From Ruminococcus sp. (GTDB lineage: Bacteria; Bacillota; Clostridia; Oscillospirales; Ruminococcaceae), in the NCBI GenBank assembly GCA_017460665.1, contig JAFUAO010000059.1:1-64000 (forward strand): DNA of 64,000 nt, in the 5' to 3' direction. The notes under the pieces are model-generated. The model was not told the origin of the DNA. It made no database searches and saw nothing but the letters and a program-made list of their open reading frames with translations. Below are positions 44,322-52,400 of the stretch, piece by piece; the stretch's first letter is position 1, and each line of letters starts with the position of its first letter. Position numbers and translations under genes: made by a program.

Positions 44322-44350
44322 ATTATACCATAGTATAGGCACGATGTCAA
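44322..44350 (-). promoter_or_regulatory. Promoter of the aroBAC operon
   Basis: On the minus strand a consensus TTGACA (44345-44350) and TATAAT (44322-44327) are 17 bases apart, with TGG before the -10. This is among the strongest promoters in the window. Confidence 0.85.
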
Positions 44351-44408
44351 GGAAAAATAAAAGACTGGCTGCGAATTAAGTAAAAGATGATCCTAAGTGG
44401 AGCCGGTC

Positions 44409-44437
44409 TTGACAAAAGAGGGGATATGTGGTAAGAT
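44409..44437 (+). promoter_or_regulatory. Promoter of the alanine symporter gene
   Basis: TTGACA (44409-44414) and TAAGAT (44432-44437) are 17 bases apart, with TGG before the -10. Confidence 0.72.
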
Positions 44438-44468
44438 TAAATGACAACTTTTTAACAAGGAGCTTTTT

Positions 44469-45887
44469 ATGGATAAGCTGAACGACATTATCTCATCTCT
44501 TGACGACATGGTGTGGGGCGTCCCACTGATAGTTCTGATCCTGTTCTGCGGAGTCCTTCTCACCGCAAGACTGGGTTTTTTGCAGGTCCGCAGACTGGGG
44601 ACCGCACTTAAGTATATGCTGAAGGACGAGGAGCAGGGCAGCGGCCAGGTCTCCAGCTTCGCCGCCCTTTGTACAGCGCTCTCCGCCACAGTAGGCACCG
44701 GTAACATCGTAGGCGTTGCCACAGCGATCGCAGCCGGAGGTCCCGGAGCTCTCTTCTGGATGGAGATCGCAGCCTTCTTCGGCATGGCCACAAAATACGC
44801 CGAGGGACTTCTGGCTATAAAGTACCGTATCACCGATGCCAACGGCGAGATCCTAGGCGGCCCCTTCTACTATATCCAGAACGGCATGGGCAAGCGCTTC
44901 AAGTGGCTCGGCAAGCTCTTCGCTCTGTTCGGACTTCTTGCCGGGCTCATGGGCATAGGCACGATCGCTCAGATCAACGGCATAAGCTCCGCAGTCAAGA
45001 ACTACTTCGACCCTGACTCGGCGAACACTGTCTCGATCCTTGGCCATGAGTATTCTCTTGCGATCATCATTTCCGGAGCGGTGATCACGCTTTTGGTGGC
45101 ACTGATCACGATCGGCGGCCTCCAGAGGATCGCCTCGGTGACTCAGGTGGTGGTGCCGACTATGATCGTCGCCTACTTCGCAAGCTGCCTTATTATAATA
45201 GTAGGGCACCTGGGTGAGATCCCCTCTGCGGTGGCTGAGATCGTAAGGAGCGCCTTCGGACTGAGGGCTGCTGCCGGAGGAGCTGCCGGAACAGCTCTGA
45301 TGCTCGCCATGCGCAGCGGAGTTGCAAGAGGTATCTTCTCCAACGAGGCCGGCCTGGGATCTGCACCTATCGCAGCCGCCGCAGCCCGTACCAAGGAGCC
45401 CGTCCGTCAGGGACTTGTGACCATGACCGGCACCTTCATCGACACGATCATCGTCTGTACCATGACCGGTATCTCGATCGTTATCGCCGGGAGCCACAAG
45501 AAGGGACTTGAGGGCGTTGCGATCACCTCTGACGCCTTTGTTTACGGACTGCCCTTCCCGGAGAAGGTCTCTGCCTTCATACTTATGGCCTGTCTTGCGA
45601 TATTCGCCTTCACCACGATCCTTGGCTGGAATTACTACTCCGAGCGCTGTCTGTCCTACCTAACAGGCTCCCGGAGGAAGATCACCGTTGCCTACAGGTG
45701 GCTCTATGTTGCGGCAGTTTTCATCGGTCCCTATCTTACGGTAGAGGCTGTGTGGAACTTAGCGGATATTTTCAACGGCCTCATGGCTATCCCCAACGTT
45801 ATCGCTCTCATAGCGCTCTCCGGAGTAGTGACCAGCGAGACTAAGGATTATCTTTCAAGGCTAAAGTCCGGCAAGGTCAAGGAATAA
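44469..45887 (+). CDS. Alanine/glycine:cation symporter (AGCS family)
   Basis: Sodium-coupled uptake of alanine, glycine or a related amino acid. The 472 residues form about 11 membrane helices. Family signatures include ALSATVGTGNIVGVATAIAAGGPGALFWM, FSNEAGLGSAPIAAAAART and WNYYSERC. An AAGGAG site precedes the ATG. It stands alone between its own promoter and a terminator. Confidence 0.95.
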   Translation: MDKLNDIISSLDDMVWGVPLIVLILFCGVLLTARLGFLQVRRLGTALKYMLKDEEQGSGQVSSFAALCTALSATVGTGNIVGVATAIAAGGPGALFWMEIAAFFGMATKYAEGLLAIKYRITDANGEILGGPFYYIQNGMGKRFKWLGKLFALFGLLAGLMGIGTIAQINGISSAVKNYFDPDSANTVSILGHEYSLAIIISGAVITLLVALITIGGLQRIASVTQVVVPTMIVAYFASCLIIIVGHLGEIPSAVAEIVRSAFGLRAAAGGAAGTALMLAMRSGVARGIFSNEAGLGSAPIAAAAARTKEPVRQGLVTMTGTFIDTIIVCTMTGISIVIAGSHKKGLEGVAITSDAFVYGLPFPEKVSAFILMACLAIFAFTTILGWNYYSERCLSYLTGSRRKITVAYRWLYVAAVFIGPYLTVEAVWNLADIFNGLMAIPNVIALIALSGVVTSETKDYLSRLKSGKVKE

Positions 45888-45893
45888 AATGAA

Positions 45894-45919
45894 AAGGCAC
45901 CCATGAGGGTGCCTTTTTT
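45894..45919. terminator. Bidirectional terminator
   Basis: AAGGCACCC pairs with GGGTGCCTT around ATGA, with T-runs on both strands, between the converging symporter and Spo0A-like genes. Confidence 0.85.
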
Positions 45920-45925
45920 GTTAGT

Positions 45926-46339
45926 CTACAGCGTTTGCAGGACGCCTTGATCTGCCGTCCAGCCCGATGCAGCAGGACACTTGTTATCGGAAACGTCCTT
46001 TAGGATCCATTCCCCGATCATGCTGATGTAGAGACTGACGCTTGGAACGTCCGCTTCGCTTTGGAGGAAGGAGCCGAATATCGAATTTGCCAGCTCCACG
46101 TTGCGTCTTGGCCAGCCGGTGTTAAGTGTGTCGTACATATTTCTCTCAACGGCGATCTTGCTTTCGCCAGAGATGAGAGCGGTTTTTTGGGTGATCTTGT
46201 GCAGTAGCTCTGGGTCGGTTATAATGTTTTCGACGTACAGCCTTATTGCGATAGTGAAGAACCGAAAGCCCTTAGTTCTGGTGGAAACTCCCAGCTCTGA
46301 AAGTGTCTCGCCAATACGCTGGAACTCAGCGTCGGTCAT
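45926..46339 (-). CDS. Stand-alone Spo0A C-terminal-type DNA-binding protein
   Basis: A 137-residue protein matching the Spo0A effector domain: LGVSTRTKGFRFFTIAIRLYVEN, then ESKIAVERNMYDTLNTGW in the place of the recognition helix (Spo0A reads SRVERAIRHAIEVAW), then ELANSIFG. The phosphoreceiver domain of Spo0A is absent, so it cannot be controlled by the phosphorelay directly. The recognition helix diverges from Spo0A, so binding to 0A boxes is doubtful. An AAGGAGG site precedes the ATG. It follows the giant adhesin gene by about 90 bases. Confidence 0.75.
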   Translation of the reverse strand: MTDAEFQRIGETLSELGVSTRTKGFRFFTIAIRLYVENIITDPELLHKITQKTALISGESKIAVERNMYDTLNTGWPRRNVELANSIFGSFLQSEADVPSVSLYISMIGEWILKDVSDNKCPAASGWTADQGVLQTL

Positions 46340-46396
46340 GATGTTCCTCCTTAAATGAGTAGTAATTGCAGATCCGCAGCTCGCAGATCAAAGATA

Positions 46397-46429
46397 GGAT
46401 CCCGGCAGATCACCGGGATCCTTTAGTTT
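46397..46429. terminator. Hairpin between the adhesin and the Spo0A-like gene
   Basis: GGATCCCGG pairs with CCGGGATCC. The T-run follows on the plus strand; on the minus strand, where both flanking genes lie, the stem is followed only by TATCTTTG. It may be a weak terminator for the adhesin gene. Confidence 0.5.
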
Positions 46430-46432
46430 TTT

Positions 46433-49400
46433 TCAGACCTCTTCCTCTTTTCTCTTGCGCCTTAGCCCAATGAAGAGAATGGTCCCGAATGGAACGAACA
46501 TGAACAGGGGAGCCACCAGAGACAGGCTTATGCCCACCGGTATCTCGCCGGACATATCGTTCACGAATAGGTAGTTTGTATCACCGGTCAAGGTCAGCGT
46601 ATGGTCGAAGCCGTACTCGCTGCCTCCGGTGAGGGAGCTCAGATCCTGCTCAGAGGCAAGGCCCGAGGCGAATGTGCCGGACTTTACCGTATATGAGTCG
46701 TTGAGCTCTCTGATGGTGTATCTTGTGTTGTCCGGGACAGTCAGGAATGTACACTTCTGTCCGTGCTTCAGGCTTATGCTGATCTTTCCGCTGTCGATAG
46801 TGTAGGTCCTGTTCCTCAGATAGGTCGGATCGTTCTCGTCAGTGAAGCGCACCAGCAGACCTGTTCCGATGAGCGGAGCGCCGCTGGGTGTGGTGAATGT
46901 CACCTCGAAATCGAAGTCCCTCATCTTGTTTCCCATATTTCCGGTAACGATCTTGCTTATGCTAAGGTCGTAGGAGGAGACGTTCTGATTTTTCAGAGTA
47001 ATGCTCATATCCTCGTCGGTGGAAAGGGAAGCAATATAGTCCACATCCTCGATAGTGGTGAAGTCGTCGGGCTCGTTGATATTGCAGAAGCCGATCGGCA
47101 CCACCTCAGTTACGAAGTAAACGTAGGGATAGCGAGTAGTAACGCCGTCGAAGGTGACCTCGCCGTACTTGGGAAGGTCGGTGAAGGTGTAGCTCCAGTC
47201 CTCGTTGGCCTTTAAGCTGTAGCTGTCGAAGCCGGGCTCCATATCCAGGTAAACAGCACCCTCGCCGTCGCCCATTTTCATAGCACGGCCGATGTAGACC
47301 TTAAGGAAGGACGGGTAGTAGTCAGCAGGAGAGATAACGTTGCCGCTGTCGTCGAAGGTCCAGAGAACACGGTCTCCGTTGGTATCGTACCATTCCTTAG
47401 TGACGGGCATCTCGACTGTTTCATCAAGGAGCGTCTCGTCGATGTTTTTGATGTTTGTGAAGGTAACGGTGTCCGGATCGGTGCCAAGGGTAGTTTCTCT
47501 TGTGGAGCTGCCGGTCGTCAGCACGGTGGGGTTGCCGCCGGTGGTCTGATTTTTGACCTCGTAGCTGATCTCCTCAGTATCTTCCGGGAGCGCACCCTCG
47601 CTTACCGTATAGACCGTCCCCACGGGCAGATCCTTGAAAACGACGGTCTGGCCGCCCTTGATAGTCAGGGTCTTGACAGTCTGCTGAGAGCTTTTGCTGC
47701 CCTTAAGATCTGTGTAGCGTGTGCCGTCGATGTAGTAGTCATAGGGCTGTCCCACGGCAAGATCATCGAAAGTGACCGTGAAGGTGAAGTCCTCGCCGGC
47801 CCACTCAGTGTAGTCCGGATCGGTAGTATCGGTGACCTTGGTGAAGTCGCCGTCCTTGTCGGTCTTCTTCCAGAGCTCGACCTCCTTTTTGAGGGTAAGG
47901 TCGGTGGTATCCATGCGGTTCTCGATCTGAGCCGTTACAGAGTCCCCGTCGGGGATCGTACCGGTGATATTTCCGGAGGTGATCTTAGTGTAGCCCACAG
48001 CCATGGGGTGATTGGGATCTGTCGTATCGACGATCTCCTCCACCACATAAGTACAGCCGGAGGGTATACCGCTGATCCTCACGATATCATCGTCCTTAAG
48101 GTAAGGCCTAATTGGGAAATATGCCGCGCCGTTCTCGTCGAAGGGCTCCATGGTGTAGGGCTCTCCTCCGGGAGTCTTCATAGTGACCTTGAACCAGAAC
48201 ACATCGGGGTCGAACTTCTCGGGAACATCGCCGCTGAACTTTTTCTCCAGCACCAGCTCACCGATAGGAGTGCCCTCCTTGGCATTGGTGATGACCGGCT
48301 TGTCGGAGCGTCCCACGGTCTTGACAGGCGTATTCTCGTCAGCCGTAGAAATGTAGCCTGCGACAGGAGTTTCCCATGCGAAGAACTCCTCGTCAGCGTT
48401 CATGACGTTCATCTGGCAGTACCACTGTGTGGGCGCCGTGCCGCTGACCTGTGTCCATTTTGCCTTAACTGTGTCGTTGTAGGTGTAGTTCTGAGATACG
48501 GTGTAGTAGGCGCCGTCCTCTTCGATGATCTGGCTAACGGTCAGATAGATGATCTCATCGACCTCGAAAGGCTCTGTTCCGCTTGTGGGAACGGGCGTTT
48601 CTTTGGTAACGTATTCAAAGGTGAAGCTGGTCTTGCCAACATCATCGGCGGTCGCAGTGGTGTTTTTGACTTGTGTTGCCGAGCCGTCCTTTTCAAAATT
48701 CGTATAGTCTCCAAAAGTGACATCTACAGGAGTAGGCGTAGGCTGTGTTACGGTGTTGTTTATGTTTCGGTAAGTTTCGTCAAAGAATGTGGTATAATAG
48801 GCTCCATTGGGGTCGTTGAAGTATCTGTTGGCTTTATTATCGCCGGACAAACTTGTAGTACCGCCTGTTTCTGCTTCTGTGGCTATATCAAAGTTAGCAA
48901 TATTATAAGTATCAGGAGTATATGTTTTGCCATAAAGGTTGAGTTTAGTACCTGATAATGTATCAGTGGTACCAGTTACGTTTTTTAACTCCCACTTATT
49001 TGAAAAAATGGCACAACCGTTTGCATTTTGAGATCCGAGGTTTTGGAAAGTCCAATTAAGAATGGTGATCTTCGAGCCGCCGTTAAAGTTTGACAGGTCA
49101 ATATATTCAAGATGTTTACACTGTGCAAACCAAGATTGAGCGTTTTCTAATTTTTCACCCTTAAAACCACGAAAATCGATTTGCTTTAAGGCGCTGCATT
49201 CATCAAACATTCTGTAGACTGTTGTTAAACTGTCATCGGTAAACTTTGTTGAGTCAAGTTTGATCTCCTCAAGTTTGCTGCAACTTCTAAACATAGCTTG
49301 CATAGAAGTGACATTGGCTGTATCAAAACCTGTAAGATCCAATGTCGTTAACTGATTACAGCCATAGAACATTCCGTCCATATTTGTAACATTTGAGGTG

Positions 49401-52400
49401 TCGATATCACTCGGAAATGTGATCGTTTTGATTTTTGTTACATTAGTATGTTTACCATAAACGCTATTACCCTGAACTGATGAAAACATTGCTTGCATGG
49501 TCGTGACCTTGCTGAAATCAAAATCACTAAGATCAATGTTGATCTCATTATTGTTAAGACCAGAAAAAAGGGACTCACAATCTCTCGGCATATAAATGAT
49601 ATCAGCATCACTGTACCAGTGGATCTTTTTATCAGTGCTGTCCCACCAAGCATAGAAGGATCCGGTCTCGTCCGCAGCATCTCCGGTCCGGTCTACCATC
49701 AAGGTCTTTCCTTCCGGCAAAGTCGTTTCTTTCACAAGACCTGTCATATTGGCCTTATTGTTCGATATGAGCGTTTTGAAATCTGTCCCTATCGTTACCT
49801 TGACCGAGCCCGCCTCAGGCTTCTCCGTGCTAAGGTGCATGGACGGGAAGCTGCTGTCAACGCCGCCCACCCATGATTTAATGACAGTCTTGCCGTCCTC
49901 ATAGGTCTCATCGTTCAGCAGACGATAGTACGCCGCGTTTTCCTGATCCGTTTCTGTAAAATCTCCTCCCTCTAGCTTTATATATTTCATATCATCCGGC
50001 AACTGGATCAGAAGTGCCTTGCCGTCCGAGCTTTTTACGACATTTATTTCATAGTTTTTTGTTTTTTCAGCATAGCCGTTCGGCGCTCTGTCCTCGGTCA
50101 GTGTATAGCTTCCTTCGGGCAGGTATTTGAACAGGTAGCTGTTGTTCGGTGTATTACTGTTATCAATGACCTGTACCCATGAGCCGTCTACTTTCTCCCA
50201 GCCAGTGCCGGAAACTTTTTTCGTGAGGTTTTGCAATGTAGCATCCAGATCGTTTCCGGCAGTCAGCGTGAATTTTGCATCGCTCAGAATATCCTTTGTG
50301 ATCGAGTCCACCTTCTGCAAGGGCATCTCAGCAGCAGGAACGTTCCTGATCTGGTACTCAGTACCGACATTCACGCAGTTCTCGCCGCTTATCCTGAATA
50401 TGAGCGGATCGTCGCCTACGCTGGTCACAGAGTAGGTGTTGACCACCGGCGGCAGGTAGCCGTCGCCGGGGATAGTCTCGGTCAGAGTGTAATCTCCCTT
50501 TTCAAGGTCAGGGAAGACCACCATGCCGTTGCTCTCGCTGACGACCTCCTTCACCTCGGGCTGGTTGTTGTAGATCGAGGTACCTGAGAGAGTGAACACA
50601 GCGCCGCTGATAGCTGCACCGCTGAGACTGTCGGTCTTGCGGAATTTCAGGTCAGCATGGTATCTGGGATCGTTATATACTGAAGGCTCTCCGGCGTCGC
50701 TGTAGAGGATCGGGTCGATAGAAACGTTGCCGTTCATATCGACAGTAACGGTCCTTGTGGTGGTATCCATGAGGTGGTCGGAGTCGCTTTCGATCTCGAC
50801 CAGATCGTAGGTGCCACGCTCCAGAGACTTCCGCAGAACGACACCGTTGCTGTCGGAGATCATTGTCTCATTGTAGCTCGTGCCGTAGTCGGAGATACCG
50901 GTAAGGCTGAACTTAGCGCCTTGGATAGGCTTCTTGGTCTTAGAGTCTGCCTTGATGAACCTAAGGTCGCCCACGGTATTGAGAGTGAGCTGAGTGTAGT
51001 CATAGTGAGTGTAGTAATATTCAGCACGGTCCAGAGTATCGTCAGCGGCGTCCTCCGGGATCGATGTGAACGAGCGGTAAACGTTATTATAGGTGATCGC
51101 AGGAGACAGGAAGAGGCCGTTCTCCGGATCGGCAGTACGGTCGTCCGGTAAGGTCTCCGGAGCAGTCATTTTCACTGAGAATGACATACTGTCGCCCTTG
51201 CCCAGAACGAAATGCTCGCCGGTGTAGACCATAAAGGCCGTCACGTTCTCAAGGTCGACGCCTGAGAGGTCACGCCAGTCGTCCACGACGTGCCATTTTG
51301 CAGCGGGGCCGGTGGTATTGCCACGGAGTATCTGCTTCAGCAGCTCTTTTCGTGCGATGTTGTCGGAGTAATCATCGCCCTCCAGATCGACGATGTCAGT
51401 ATCAGGGTCGTCGCCGACGTAAAGGATCAGCTTCAAGTCGTCAGTGCTGGTATTGCTGTGGGTCTTGCTGTACTCTGCGAGCTTGTTCTCGATACCGCTA
51501 AGGTCGATCGAGACAAGAGTTCCGTGCCAGTCACGGTCGGTCTTGAGACCGGCGTTGTAGGTTTCTCCGTCCACGGTCCTGAAATTCTCGATAGAGTCGA
51601 GGATAGCGATGTCTCTGGCCTTGGTAGCAGAGTCGTTCTGCATACGGATATTGTATGTGTAGGTGCTGCCGTTGTAGACAACGCCTGACTTTCTGTAGGT
51701 AGGGTCTGACTTAGTGGAGACCTTCTTGTAGATACCTGAGGAGGTAGGAAAGAGGGCCAGGATGTCCTCGGTAGACTCAGCGTAGATGAAGCGCTTTGCT
51801 CCGTTGTTGTCCGGGTCGAGGTCCTTGATGTAGTTGGACATAGAGACAGCATGGTTGCCGCCGTCGTCGGGGTAGCCGTTGCCTATATCGGAGTTTCCGG
51901 TCTGATATGCAACTGTATTCAGCGCATAGGAGCCGTAGTCCTGTATATCCTCATGAGCGTGGATCGTAGCATAGGTCACTGCGTAGGAAACGCTGCAAGG
52001 CTCGTTGATCTTGATCACAAGGAGCTTCCTGCCGGAGCCGTTATAGTTGTCGATCCTGTCCAGCACCTCGAAGGACGAGGGCGGCAGGGACTTTGTGGTC
52101 TGGTTCACATTAGCCGGACCGTCCACATAGACGTTGACGCTTCCCTCGATTATATCCGAGTGAGCCGGCAGCAGGTCGTAGAAGATACCTGACCGCTGGG
52201 GGACAGGGATATTGTTCTGGATCGTGCCGTTCACTTCTACGCCGTTGGCAGTCTCATAGATCCTTGACTGCCATACCAGCTCGTAGCGGTCGTTGAGAGT
52301 ATCGTTGCGGCTCTTGTAGGTGTTTCCGTCCTGGCCCTTTACGATAGTTTTCTCGCCCAGAGCCTTCTTGCTTATGTTGGAGGATCTGACGATGTCGGCC

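Noticed and set aside
48690..50330. An inserted mobile element inside the adhesin gene.
   Set aside because: No transposase, terminal repeats or frame break; the AT-rich block is continuous coding sequence for surface-protein repeats.
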